From Belnapia moabensis DSM 16746 (GTDB taxonomy: Bacteria > Pseudomonadota > Alphaproteobacteria > Acetobacterales > Acetobacteraceae), in NCBI RefSeq assembly GCF_000745835.1, contig NZ_JQKB01000017.1, positions 35,459-99,458 of the forward strand: DNA of 64,000 nt, in the 5' to 3' direction. The notes beneath the pieces are model-generated. The model worked only from the letters and a program-made list of their open reading frames with translations. It ran no database searches and was not told where the DNA came from. A program made the translations under genes and the position numbers. Shown piece by piece: positions 8,143 through 17,496 of this stretch. Every line of letters begins with the position of its first letter. Position 1 is the stretch's first letter.

Positions 8143-9096
8143 ATGCTGCAACGCCGTCACCTCCTGGCCGCCCCGACCCTGCTCCTCGCCCGCCCGGCCC
8201 GGGCCGCCGACTGGCCTGACCGTCCGCTCGCCATGATCGTCGCCTTCGCCCCCGGCGGCGGCACCGATGCCGCGGCCCGCACCATCGCCCGCTTCCTCGA
8301 GCGTGACCTCGGCCAGCCCGTCGTCGTCAACAACCGCCCCGGCGCCGGCGGCGAGATCGGCTTCGGCGAGCTGGCGCGGGCGAAGCCGGATGGCCTCACC
8401 ATCGGCTTCATCAACACCCCCCACATCGTCACCCTGCCGATCGAGCGCCGCACCCGGTTCCGGCTGGAGGACTTCACCCCCATCGCCAACATCGTGGACG
8501 ACCCGGGCGCCTTCTACGTCCTGACCGACAGCCCCTACCGCAGCCTCGCCGACCTCATCGCCGCCGCCCGCGCCCGGCCCGAGACCATCAGCTACGGCAG
8601 CACCGGCATCGGCTCCGACGACCACCTGGCCGTCCTCGCCTTCGAGCGCCAGGCCGGCATCCGCCTGCTCCACATCCCCTATGCCGGCAGCGCCCAGGTG
8701 AAGCAGGCGCTGATCGGCAAGACCATCGAGCTCGCCTCGATGAATGTCGCCGAGGGCGTGCAGGAAAGCCGCCAGGGCCTGCTCCGCATGCTGGCCCAGA
8801 TGGGCGAGCGCCGCACCGAGGTGGCGCCCGAGATCCCGACCTTCCGCGAGGCCGGCTTCGATGTGGTCGAGGGCTCGATGCGCGGCCTCGCCGCCCCCGC
8901 CGGCCTGCCGCCCGCCGTGCTGCAGCGCCTGTCCCTCGCGGTGGACCGCGTGGTGCAGGACCCGGAATTCCAGATGAGCGCCATTCAGCAGGCCCTGCCG
9001 CTCCGCTTCCTCGGCCCGGAAGCCTACCTCGCCGAACTCACCGCGCTCCGCGCCAGGTACCAGGCCCTCTGGTCCACCCATCCCTGGCGGGAGTAG
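8143..9096 (+). CDS. Bug family (TctC-like) periplasmic substrate-binding protein
   Basis: A 317-residue protein with a signal peptide (MLQRRHLLAAPTLLLARPARA, cleavage after ARA). The mature part begins WPDRPLAMIVAFAPGGGTD and has GAGGEIG and YGSTG..SDDHL, which are hallmarks of the Bug/TTT substrate-binding family. These proteins bind carboxylates or other small molecules in the periplasm. No TctA or TctB membrane genes are adjacent, which is usual for expanded Bug families, so ligand and partner are unknown. The intergenic 74 bases upstream include a short GC-rich inverted repeat. Confidence 0.9.
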   Translation: MLQRRHLLAAPTLLLARPARAADWPDRPLAMIVAFAPGGGTDAAARTIARFLERDLGQPVVVNNRPGAGGEIGFGELARAKPDGLTIGFINTPHIVTLPIERRTRFRLEDFTPIANIVDDPGAFYVLTDSPYRSLADLIAAARARPETISYGSTGIGSDDHLAVLAFERQAGIRLLHIPYAGSAQVKQALIGKTIELASMNVAEGVQESRQGLLRMLAQMGERRTEVAPEIPTFREAGFDVVEGSMRGLAAPAGLPPAVLQRLSLAVDRVVQDPEFQMSAIQQALPLRFLGPEAYLAELTALRARYQALWSTHPWRE

Positions 9097-9129
9097 CGGG
9101 GGAGGAGCCGCCCGCCCCTCCCCGCCCGC

Positions 9130-10899
9130 TCAGGCGAAGAGCAGGTCCGCCATCGCCGCGCTGCCGGTATCGGTGAAGGCGAAATCCGCCGCCCCGTTCC
9201 GGTTCAGCAGCGCCGTATCACGGGCCAGCTCGGTGCCGTTGTAGCTGATGCCGTCGACATGCAGGTTGCGGTCGGTCCCCGCGACACCGCCATAGGCATC
9301 GTTGAGGAAGGTGACCGTGACCTTGTGCGAGCCGGTGCTCCAGTCGCCCCGCACGGTGATGACGTCATCCTGCCCCGACGCATGGGAGGCGCTCGCGGTC
9401 AGCGTGCCGCCGATCTGCTTGCCATCGACCTTGACGGTGTATTGCGCGCTGCCGTTCCAGGCATCCTGGCTGATCTTCAGCACCAGCGCGTCGCTGCCGC
9501 TGCCGACGGTCTTCACCATCCCGCCGGACGCCGCGCCGCCGGTATCGGTGAAGGCGAAATCCGCCGCGCCATTCTTGTTGAGGAAGGCCGTCCCCTGGGC
9601 GAGCGCCTTGCCGTTGTAGCTGACGCCATCGACATGCAGGTTGCGGTCGGCGCCGGCGCTGCCGCCCCAGGCATCGTTGAGGAAGGTGACGGTGACCTTG
9701 TGGTTGCCCGCGCTCCAGTCGCCCTTGATGGTGATGACGTCATCCTGCCCCGACGCATGGGAGGCGCTCGCCGTCATCACGCCGCCGATCTGCTTGCCGT
9801 CGACCTTGACGGTGTATTGCGCGCTGCCGTTCCAGGCGTCCTGGCTGATCTTCAGCAGCAGCGCGTCGCTGCCGCTGCCGACGGTCTTCACCACCCCGCC
9901 GCCGGGCGCCGGCCCGGGTGTCGGCACCGGCGCCGGCGAAGAGGATGTCAGCCAGTCGAAGCGCTTGGCGAAATCGCTCTGCCAAGCAGCCCGGTCCTCG
10001 TAGACCGTCCGCGCCCCGCCGCTCTCGGCGAAGTTGAAGCCCTGGTCGGTGCGGTCCACCCAATACTGGTTGCCGGCCTTGCGGTACTCGCCGCCCCAGC
10101 TTTCGGCCGTCGGGTCGTCATTGTTGCTGGCGGTGTCGATCAGGTAGAGGATGGTGGCCGAGTCACCCATCTTCGTCAGGTTCAGGTCGCCCGACGTGCC
10201 GCGGATGTCGATCGTGTTCTGGTAGAACAGGTCGCCGAGCGCGCCATGCCCCTTCGCGTTGTTGGCGGCCCAGCTATTGCCGGTCGGATAGCGGTTGTCG
10301 GGAAGGGCATAGACCCCGAAATGCGTGCTGGCCTCGTCGATCCACCAGAGATCGCCTTTGCCAGCGAAATTCGTCTTGAGGTACTTGTGCGCGTTCGGCT
10401 CCTGTACCTGGCCGGCCACCGAGAGCAGACGGATGTTGTCCGCGATGTCCGGCGCGTCATACAGCGCCCGCGCCACGTCGCCGACCCCGCCCCAGGTGGC
10501 GACATAAAGGTCGGTGCCCGCCGCGGCGGCCTCGCGCGCCTCGCGCACGATGGCGCGGGAGGCGTCGGTCTGCGCCACGATGCCGCTCGCGCCCGCGACC
10601 GTCTTGGTGCCCTGGTAGGTGATGCCGTGCAGCTCGGCCGCCGTCTTGAAGCCGCTGCCATGCCGCGCGAGCTCGTCCTGGTTGGCGGCGTATTTGTCGA
10701 TGACGTGGTGGATGAAGGACGCATCGTTCTTGCCGGGCTGCCAGCGCGAGACGCTGGAGGCGATGCCGACGATGTCGAATTTGTCCTGGTACATCAGCGC
10801 ATGGACGAGGGATTGGACGTCGTCCTTGTCCCCGTCGATGTTGTTGATGCCGGTGATCATCTGCATGTCGGTCGAGATGAACAGCCTCGGGAGAGCCAT
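9130..10899 (-). CDS. Sde182-like nucleoside-hydrolase-fold protein with two CBM60-like repeats, probably T1SS-exported
   Basis: A 589-residue protein. Residues 1-315 match the DUF1593 / cellulose-binding Sde182 nucleoside-hydrolase-like domain, with an Asp cluster IDGDKDDVQSLVHAL at 21-35. A Pro-rich linker (319-336) leads to two near-identical modules at about 337-460 and 461-584, each with FLNDA.GG.AG.DRNLHVDG, the signature of Ca-dependent xylan-binding CBM60 modules. There is no N-terminal signal peptide, and the chain ends in MADLLFA, an acidic residue followed by hydrophobic ones, as in type I secreted proteins. It stands alone; no ABC/HlyD exporter is adjacent. Likely role is extracellular polysaccharide binding or hydrolysis. 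Confidence 0.78.
   Translation of the reverse strand: MALPRLFISTDMQMITGINNIDGDKDDVQSLVHALMYQDKFDIVGIASSVSRWQPGKNDASFIHHVIDKYAANQDELARHGSGFKTAAELHGITYQGTKTVAGASGIVAQTDASRAIVREAREAAAAGTDLYVATWGGVGDVARALYDAPDIADNIRLLSVAGQVQEPNAHKYLKTNFAGKGDLWWIDEASTHFGVYALPDNRYPTGNSWAANNAKGHGALGDLFYQNTIDIRGTSGDLNLTKMGDSATILYLIDTASNNDDPTAESWGGEYRKAGNQYWVDRTDQGFNFAESGGARTVYEDRAAWQSDFAKRFDWLTSSSPAPVPTPGPAPGGGVVKTVGSGSDALLLKISQDAWNGSAQYTVKVDGKQIGGVMTASASHASGQDDVITIKGDWSAGNHKVTVTFLNDAWGGSAGADRNLHVDGVSYNGKALAQGTAFLNKNGAADFAFTDTGGAASGGMVKTVGSGSDALVLKISQDAWNGSAQYTVKVDGKQIGGTLTASASHASGQDDVITVRGDWSTGSHKVTVTFLNDAYGGVAGTDRNLHVDGISYNGTELARDTALLNRNGAADFAFTDTGSAAMADLLFA
9160..9891 (-). repeat. Tandem duplication encoding two CBM60-like modules
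   Basis: Two direct copies of about 370 bases (9520-9891 and 9160-9519) are nearly identical at DNA level over long blocks, for example the shared stretches coding for QDAWNGSAQYTVKVDGKQIGG. Such high identity points to a recent internal duplication or ongoing gene conversion. Confidence 0.85.
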
Positions 10900-11028
10900 G
10901 GGACACTCTTGCCTTCTGCCTGCCGGCCCGTCCGACCCGGCCGCCATCCGGGTCGGACAGGGACAGGCCGCGGGGCGGCTCATGGAGGTCTGACTTCGCG
11001 ATCGCGTGAGTCGCATGTCCTGTCTGTC

Positions 11029-11045
11029 ATTCGCGTTAAGCGAAT
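11029..11045. promoter_or_regulatory. 17-bp inverted repeat in an AT-rich promoter region
   Basis: ATTCGC-GTTAA-GCGAAT is a perfect palindrome with 6-bp arms, followed by an unusually AT-rich patch (11043-11070). It lies between the CBM protein gene (minus, start 10899) and the GST gene (plus, start 11169). It looks like a dimer-binding operator next to a promoter. Which gene it serves is not resolved. Confidence 0.35.
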
Positions 11046-11168
11046 ATTAATGGGATAAAATATATTTACGGTTGATAGCACCGACAGGTTGGCACGGCCG
11101 CTCCGGCAAGCCCTGCCCATAGGGCCCCGCCTCGTCCAGACTGCGGCTGTCCAACCCGGAGGTCCGCG

Positions 11169-11798
11169 ATGATCCAGGTGCATCACCTGAACAACTCCCG
11201 CTCCCAGCGCATCCTCTGGCTGCTGGAGGAGCTTGGCCTGCCCTACGAGGTCATCCGCTACGAGCGGGACCCACAGACCATGCTCGCGCCACCCGAACTC
11301 CGCGCCATCCACCCGCTCGGCAAGTCCCCCGTCCTGGTCGAGGACGGCGGGACGCTCGCCGAGACCGGCGCCATCGTCGAATACGTCCTCGAACGCCACG
11401 GCGCCGGCCGGCTCGCCCCGCCGCCCGGCACGCCGGCCCATCGACGCCTGCGCTACTGGCTGCATTTCGCCGAGGGCTCGGCGATGACGCCTTTGCTGCT
11501 GAAGCTTTACCTGACGCGGGTCGGCGAGGCCGCTGCCCCCGTCCTCAACCGCATCGAGGCTAATATCGCGGCGCTGCTCGATTACCTCGAGGCGGAGGTA
11601 GCGAAGGAGGGCTACTTCGCCGGCCCCGACTTCACCGCCGCTGACGTGATGATGAGCTTCCCGCTCGAGGTCGCCACCGCCCGCGGCGGGCTGGACGCCT
11701 CCCGCCCCGCGCTCCTCGGCCTCCTCCACAGGCTCCAGGCCCGCCCCGCCTATCGCCGGGCGCTGGAACGCGGCGGCGCTTACGCCTACGCCCCTTGA
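11169..11798 (+). CDS. Glutathione S-transferase family protein
   Basis: A 209-residue cytosolic protein with an N-terminal thioredoxin-like GST domain (HHLNNSRSQRILWLLEELGLPYE, then KSPVLVEDG and the ETGAIVEY glutathione-binding motif) and a helical C-terminal domain from about residue 88. The conserved N-capping region FTAADVMMSFPLE is present. The Shine-Dalgarno CGGAGG lies 6 bases before the ATG. It belongs with GST proteins resembling fungal Ure2/Gtt1; substrate unknown. Confidence 0.9.
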   Translation: MIQVHHLNNSRSQRILWLLEELGLPYEVIRYERDPQTMLAPPELRAIHPLGKSPVLVEDGGTLAETGAIVEYVLERHGAGRLAPPPGTPAHRRLRYWLHFAEGSAMTPLLLKLYLTRVGEAAAPVLNRIEANIAALLDYLEAEVAKEGYFAGPDFTAADVMMSFPLEVATARGGLDASRPALLGLLHRLQARPAYRRALERGGAYAYAP

Positions 11799-11803
11799 CC
11801 TTC

Positions 11804-11840
11804 CTGCTCCTTTGAGCACTTGATATGCTCAAAGGAGCAG
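11804..11840. promoter_or_regulatory. Perfect 15-bp inverted repeat covering the antitoxin RBS
   Basis: CTGCTCCTTTGAGCA (11804-11818) and TGCTCAAAGGAGCAG (11826-11840) are exact complements separated by CTTGATA. The second arm contains AAAGGAG (11831-11837), the Shine-Dalgarno of the antitoxin gene starting at 11846. As DNA it resembles an antitoxin operator; as RNA it would hide the ribosome binding site. Confidence 0.65.
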
Positions 11841-11845
11841 ACCTC

Positions 11846-12301
11846 ATGAGCGCCCATGCCATCCCGGCCGGCCTGTCCCACTATCTCCGCCTCTACCAGG
11901 CCTCCGCTGTCGAGCGGATCGCGATGATCAAGCTCGGCCTCCCGGCCAGCGAGGCCAAGCGCATCTTCGCCGACCTCGCCATCGGCCAGGGCGCCGCCCT
12001 CAAGGCGCTGCGCCTGTCGCCGGCGACGGTCAACAAGAAGGCGAAGCAGGACCAGACCCTCTCCCCCGGCGAGAGCGAGCGCGTGCTCGGCATGGCGAAG
12101 CTGGTCGGCCAGCTGGAGGCGATGATCCAGGCCTCCGGCAACCCGGAGGGCTTCGACGCCACCGCCTGGATGTCCCGCTGGCTGCAGGCGCCGCTGCCCG
12201 CCCTCGGCGGCCAGCGCCCGATCGACCTGATGGACACGATGGAGGGCCAGGCCCTCGTCTCCACCGCCCTCGCCCAGATGCAGGGCGGGGCCTATGCGTG
12301 A
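11846..12301 (+). CDS. Xre/MbcA/ParS-type antitoxin (DUF2384)
   Basis: A 151-residue protein. The N-terminal half has a helix-turn-helix-like region (SEAKRIFADLAIGQGAALKALRLSPATVNKKAK), and the C-terminal half fits the DUF2384 toxin-binding domain: ESERVLGMAKLVGQLEAM, then GFDATAWMSRWLQAPLPALGG and a P-x-D-LMDTMEGQ segment. ATG 11846 is used because AAAGGAG lies 8 bases before it; ATG 11825 would fall inside the inverted repeat. The stop overlaps the RES toxin start by four bases (GTGA), the usual antitoxin-first order. Confidence 0.88.
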   Translation: MSAHAIPAGLSHYLRLYQASAVERIAMIKLGLPASEAKRIFADLAIGQGAALKALRLSPATVNKKAKQDQTLSPGESERVLGMAKLVGQLEAMIQASGNPEGFDATAWMSRWLQAPLPALGGQRPIDLMDTMEGQALVSTALAQMQGGAYA

Positions 12302-12774
12302 GCCTGACCGCCTGGCGCATCGCCACCGACACGCCGGATTACGAGGCCGATGACCTCACCGGCACCGGCGCGAAGCAGACCGGCGGCCGCTGGAACGAGC
12401 GCGGCCTTCCCATGCTCTATGCCTCGGAAAGCCGTGCCCTCGCCTGCCTGGAGACGGTCGTCCACCTGAATGCCGGCGGCCTGCCGCTCAACCGCTACCT
12501 GGTCGAGCTCGCCATCCCCGAGGCGCTCTGGACCGCCGCGCAGCAGGAGACGCCCGCCACCCTCCCGGTCGGCTGGGACGCGGAACCCGCCGGCCGCGCC
12601 AGCATCGCCTTCGGCACGCAATGGCTCCGCGCCGGCCGCTCCGCCCTGCTGATCCTCCCCTCCGTCATCGTGCCGGAGGAGCGGAACATCCTCATCAACC
12701 CGCAGCATCCGGCGAGCCGCGGCATCGCCGCCCGCAAGATCCGCCGCTGGCTCTACGACGCCCGCCTCGCCTAA
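12298..12774 (+). CDS. RES family NAD+-degrading toxin
   Basis: A 158-residue toxin of the RES/MbcT family, which breaks down NAD+ by phosphorolysis or hydrolysis in the cytoplasm. The conserved residues are visible: Arg31 in GGRWNERG, Tyr41 in MLYAS, Glu52 in CLETVVH and Ser122 in ILPSVIVP; the late NILINPQHP motif is also typical. The GTG start overlaps the antitoxin stop. The pair lies just before grpE, a place where chromosomal chaperone operons often carry hrcA. Confidence 0.9.
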   Translation: MSLTAWRIATDTPDYEADDLTGTGAKQTGGRWNERGLPMLYASESRALACLETVVHLNAGGLPLNRYLVELAIPEALWTAAQQETPATLPVGWDAEPAGRASIAFGTQWLRAGRSALLILPSVIVPEERNILINPQHPASRGIAARKIRRWLYDARLA

Positions 12775-12854
12775 ACCGCCCGAACCCGGTTGCCCTCGCC
12801 CCTCGCAGCGACTACCTGACGCCCGACGGTTTCCCCCATTTCGTAAAGACAGGC

Positions 12855-13460
12855 ATGAGCGATCCAACCGACCTGCCGCCGGGCACCGCGCCGGCGGATA
12901 CGCAAGCCACGGCCCAGGCCACCGAAGCCGAGGCCAGCCCCGACCAGTCCCCGCCGAACAGCTTCGCCGAGCGCATCGCCGCGCTGGAGGCTGAGGTCGC
13001 CCAGTTCCGCGACCGCTGGATGCGCGCCGAGGCGGAGACGCAGAACCTTCGCGCCCGCACCCAGCGCGAGGTGGCCGACGCCCGCAACTACGCCATCCAG
13101 AAATTCGCTGGCGACGTAGTCGAAGCCGCCCAGAACCTCCGCCGCGGCCTCGAGGCGCTCCCCGCCCCGCGCGACGGCGAGGACCCGCTGCTGGCCAAGC
13201 TCCGCGAGGGCTTCGAAGGCGTCGAGCGCAGCTTCATCGGCATGCTGGAGCGCCACGGCATCCAGCGCCAGGAAGCGCAGGGCCAGCCCTTCGACCCGGC
13301 GCTGCACCAGGCGATGGCCGAGCAGCCGGCGCCCGAGGGTGTCGCCCCCGGCACCGTCATCCAGGCCTGGACCCCGGCCTGGACGCTGAACGGCCGCCTG
13401 CTGAAGCCCGCCATGGTCGTCGTCGCGGCAGGCGGCTCCGCCAGCGCCTCGGCCGCCTAA
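12855..13460 (+). CDS. grpE: Nucleotide exchange factor GrpE
   Basis: A 201-residue co-chaperone that exchanges ADP for ATP on DnaK. An acidic, Ala/Pro/Thr-rich N-terminal segment (1-40) precedes the long helical part (RIAALEAEVAQFRDRWMRAEAE, then QNLRARTQRE), and the C-terminal beta domain ends with GTVIQAW..GWT-like WTPAWTLNGRLLKPAMVVVA. ATG 12855 has a weak ribosome binding site (ACAGG). CCCCCATTT at 12833-12841 resembles a heat-shock -10, but the match is too weak to call. No hrcA gene precedes it here. Confidence 0.93.
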   Translation: MSDPTDLPPGTAPADTQATAQATEAEASPDQSPPNSFAERIAALEAEVAQFRDRWMRAEAETQNLRARTQREVADARNYAIQKFAGDVVEAAQNLRRGLEALPAPRDGEDPLLAKLREGFEGVERSFIGMLERHGIQRQEAQGQPFDPALHQAMAEQPAPEGVAPGTVIQAWTPAWTLNGRLLKPAMVVVAAGGSASASAA

Positions 13461-13486
13461 AATTTAGCCAAAGGCCGGCCAGGGGA

Positions 13487-13513
13487 CTTGTTCTGCCTCT
13501 GGCCGGGCCATAC
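13487..13513 (+). promoter_or_regulatory. Putative RpoH promoter upstream of dnaK
   Basis: CTTG at 13487-13490, a 17-base spacer and CCATAC at 13508-13513 agree with the heat-shock sigma-32 pattern of alphaproteobacteria (CTTG-N17/18-CYATAT-like). It lies in the 210-base gap between grpE and dnaK and would give a leader of about 150 bases. The match is by eye only. Confidence 0.45.
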
Positions 13514-13670
13514 ATCGGGAGCGTCGCCGGAAGCATTCCGGCAATATTCCCATCCGAAGATCGCCCGCGCCCCAGACCTGTGTGTGGGGTTCTCGGGCAG
13601 GGTCAGTTCAAGGGGACGGGTGCGGTGCCATGTCAGGGCCGCCCTCGCCCGCCGCAAAGGAGAAGCACGG

Positions 13671-15599
<1,929 letters not shown>

Positions 15600-15611
15600 G
15601 CCGGACTCGCA

Positions 15612-15643
15612 CCCGGCCCAAAGGGACATCCCTCGGGGCCGGG
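15612..15643 (+). other. Stem-loop after dnaK
   Basis: CCCGGCCC (15612-15619) pairs with GGGCCGGG (15636-15643) with a 16-base loop, just after the dnaK stop. It precedes the stronger terminator-like hairpin. It could set the 3' end of the dnaK transcript or slow read-through into dnaJ. Confidence 0.4.
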
Positions 15644-15656
15644 CCTGTCGGAGTTC

Positions 15657-15688
15657 GGGCCCGGGGACATGCTCCTCCGGGCCCTTTT
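15657..15688 (+). terminator. Intrinsic terminator or attenuator between dnaK and dnaJ
   Basis: GGGCCCGG (15657-15664) pairs with CCGGGCCC (15677-15684) with a 12-base loop, followed by TTTT (15685-15688). It lies 35 bases before the dnaJ start, so it would make dnaJ expression lower than that of dnaK. Confidence 0.6.
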
Positions 15689-15722
15689 CGCTGCACCTTC
15701 CTCAGGGGATGTCGCCCCGGCC

Positions 15723-16874
15723 ATGGCGAAGCGGGATTTTTACGAAGTGCTCGGCGTCTCGCGCGAGGCGAGCGAGGACGAGCTCAAGAAGGCCTATCGC
15801 AAGCTGGCGATGGCCTATCACCCTGACCGCAATCAGGGTGACAAGGATGCCGAGGCCAAGTTCAAGGAGCTGAACGAGGCCTATGACGTCCTGAAGGATG
15901 CCGAGAAGCGCGCGGCCTATGACCGCTTCGGCCATGCCGCCTTCGAGGGCGGCGGCGGCCCGGGCGGCGGCGGGGGCGGGGGCAACCCCTTCGGCGCCGG
16001 CTTCGAGGATATCTTCGAGGAGATGTTCGGCCGCTTCGGCGGCGGGGGCGGCCGTGGCCGGCAGCGCCAGGCCTCCGGCCGCGGCGCCGACCTCCGCACC
16101 ACGGTCGAGATCAGCCTCGAGGAGGCCTTCGCCGGCACCAAGTCCACGGTGCGCGTCCCCAGCAGCATCTCCTGCGAGGCCTGCAACGGGACCGGCGCCG
16201 AGGCCGGCTCCACCGCGGCCCAGACCTGCCCCACCTGCCAGGGCGCCGGCAAGGTACGCGCCCAGCAGGGCTTCTTCCTGATCGAGCGCACCTGCCCCAC
16301 CTGCAGCGGCCAGGGCAAGATCATCAAGAACCCCTGCAAGGTCTGCCAGGGCGCCGGCCGGGTGCAGCGCGACCGCAACCTCAGCGTCTCCATCCCGGCG
16401 GGCGTGGAGGACGGCACCCGCATCCGCCTTGCGGGCGAGGGCGAGGCCGGGCTGCGCGGGGCGCCTGCGGGCGACCTCTATGTCGATATCGGCATCCGCC
16501 AGCACCCGATTTTCCAGCGGGACGGCGCCAACATCTTCGTCCGCGTGCCCTTGCGGATGACGCAGGCGGCGCTCGGCGGCGCGGTGGAGGTGCCGGTGAT
16601 CGATGGCGGCCGCGCCCGCGTTACCATCCCGGCCGGCACCCAGGCGGGCGACCAGTTCCGCCTGCGCTCCAAGGGCTTCTCCGTCCTGCGCAGCGCCGCG
16701 CGGGGCGACATGTATGTCCAGGTCTCGGTCGAGACGCCGCAGAACCTCAGCAAGCGCCAGCGCGAATTGCTGGAGGAATTCGAGGCCGAGGCCGCCAAGG
16801 GCGGCCGCACCAGCCCCGAGAGCGAGGGATTCTTCGCCAAGGTGAAGGATTTCTGGGACGGATTGGCAAGATAA
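15723..16874 (+). CDS. dnaJ: Co-chaperone DnaJ (Hsp40)
   Basis: A 383-residue protein that stimulates the DnaK ATPase and hands it unfolded substrates. The J-domain (1-70) has the HPD motif in AYHPDRNQ. A Gly/Phe-rich stretch (about 76-115) follows. The zinc domain has four CxxCxGxG repeats between about residues 150 and 218 ([32 protein letters not shown]), and two C-terminal beta domains complete it. ATG 15723 fits the family start [12 protein letters not shown]; its Shine-Dalgarno is weak and distant. Confidence 0.97.
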   Translation: MAKRDFYEVLGVSREASEDELKKAYRKLAMAYHPDRNQGDKDAEAKFKELNEAYDVLKDAEKRAAYDRFGHAAFEGGGGPGGGGGGGNPFGAGFEDIFEEMFGRFGGGGGRGRQRQASGRGADLRTTVEISLEEAFAGTKSTVRVPSSISCEACNGTGAEAGSTAAQTCPTCQGAGKVRAQQGFFLIERTCPTCSGQGKIIKNPCKVCQGAGRVQRDRNLSVSIPAGVEDGTRIRLAGEGEAGLRGAPAGDLYVDIGIRQHPIFQRDGANIFVRVPLRMTQAALGGAVEVPVIDGGRARVTIPAGTQAGDQFRLRSKGFSVLRSAARGDMYVQVSVETPQNLSKRQRELLEEFEAEAAKGGRTSPESEGFFAKVKDFWDGLAR

Positions 16875-16986
16875 CGCTGCCGTGATTGGCGCCTGAAGAA
16901 TGATTCGGCTGCGGGAACCCGCGCCGATTCGCCACGTTGTACACCCCGACCGCCGCACTTCCCCCCAATCGGCGGTCCAGGCAGGT

Positions 16987-17016
16987 GGCGGTGCGCACTG
17001 GTCCCAGCGCACCGCC
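16987..17016 (+). other. Stem-loop in the leader of the PRC-barrel gene
   Basis: GGCGGTGCGC (16987-16996) and GCGCACCGCC (17007-17016) are perfect complements around a 10-base loop. A C-rich run, not T-rich, follows, so it is not a standard terminator. It ends 36 bases before the start at 17053. Confidence 0.45.
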
Positions 17017-17052
17017 GCCCGCCCCCCCCTTTCCCTGAGACAGGAGATGCCG

Positions 17053-17451
17053 ATGGCCACCAGCCCCGTGGCCCCTGGTGTTGCGATCGAAGAGACCGCG
17101 CAGCTCATCGCCGCCGCGAAGGTCGGCGGCACCCCGGTCTTCAACCGGCGCGCCGAGCGGCTCGGCACCGTCGAGGACGTGATGCTCGACAAGCGCTCCG
17201 GCCGCGTCGCCTATGCGGTGATGGCCTTCGGCGGCTTCCTCGGCATCGGCGAGCGTTACCACCCCCTCCCCTGGTCCATGCTCCGCTACGACGTCGATCT
17301 CGGCGGCTATGTGGTCGATCTCGACCGCGACCAGCTGGAAGGCGCCCCGAGCTACGCCGCGACGGACGAGGTCGACTGGGCCGACCGCCAATGGGGCCAG
17401 CGCGTTTCCGACTACTACGGCGTCCGCCCCTACTGGGCCGAAATCCCGTGA
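17053..17451 (+). CDS. PRC-barrel domain protein
   Basis: A 132-residue protein. After about 20 residues it shows the PRC-barrel fold: LIAAAKVGGTPVFNRRAERLGTVEDVMLD and a second half with VMAFGGFLGIGERYHPLPWSMLRYD. Related proteins in alphaproteobacteria are linked to stress responses or act as small adaptor domains; the role here is unknown. AGGAG (17042-17046) lies 6 bases before ATG 17053, which is preferred over ATG 17047 that directly abuts it. No membrane segment is seen. Confidence 0.8.
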   Translation: MATSPVAPGVAIEETAQLIAAAKVGGTPVFNRRAERLGTVEDVMLDKRSGRVAYAVMAFGGFLGIGERYHPLPWSMLRYDVDLGGYVVDLDRDQLEGAPSYAATDEVDWADRQWGQRVSDYYGVRPYWAEIP

Positions 17452-17462
17452 TCTGACCATCT

Positions 17463-17485
17463 GGACGGGCGCCCGCCGCCCGTCC
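17463..17485 (+). other. Stem-loop directly before dapB
   Basis: GGACGGGCG (17463-17471) and CGCCCGTCC (17477-17485) are perfect 9-bp complements around CCCGC. It lies 11 bases after the PRC-barrel stop and 12 bases before the dapB ATG, which has no clear Shine-Dalgarno. No T-tract follows. Confidence 0.45.
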
Positions 17486-17496
17486 ACAGTCGCCCG

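Noticed and set aside
12831..12850. Heat-shock promoter directly before grpE
   Set aside because: The -10-like CCCCCATTT is present, but the -35 is poor and the start site would lie only a few bases before the ATG.
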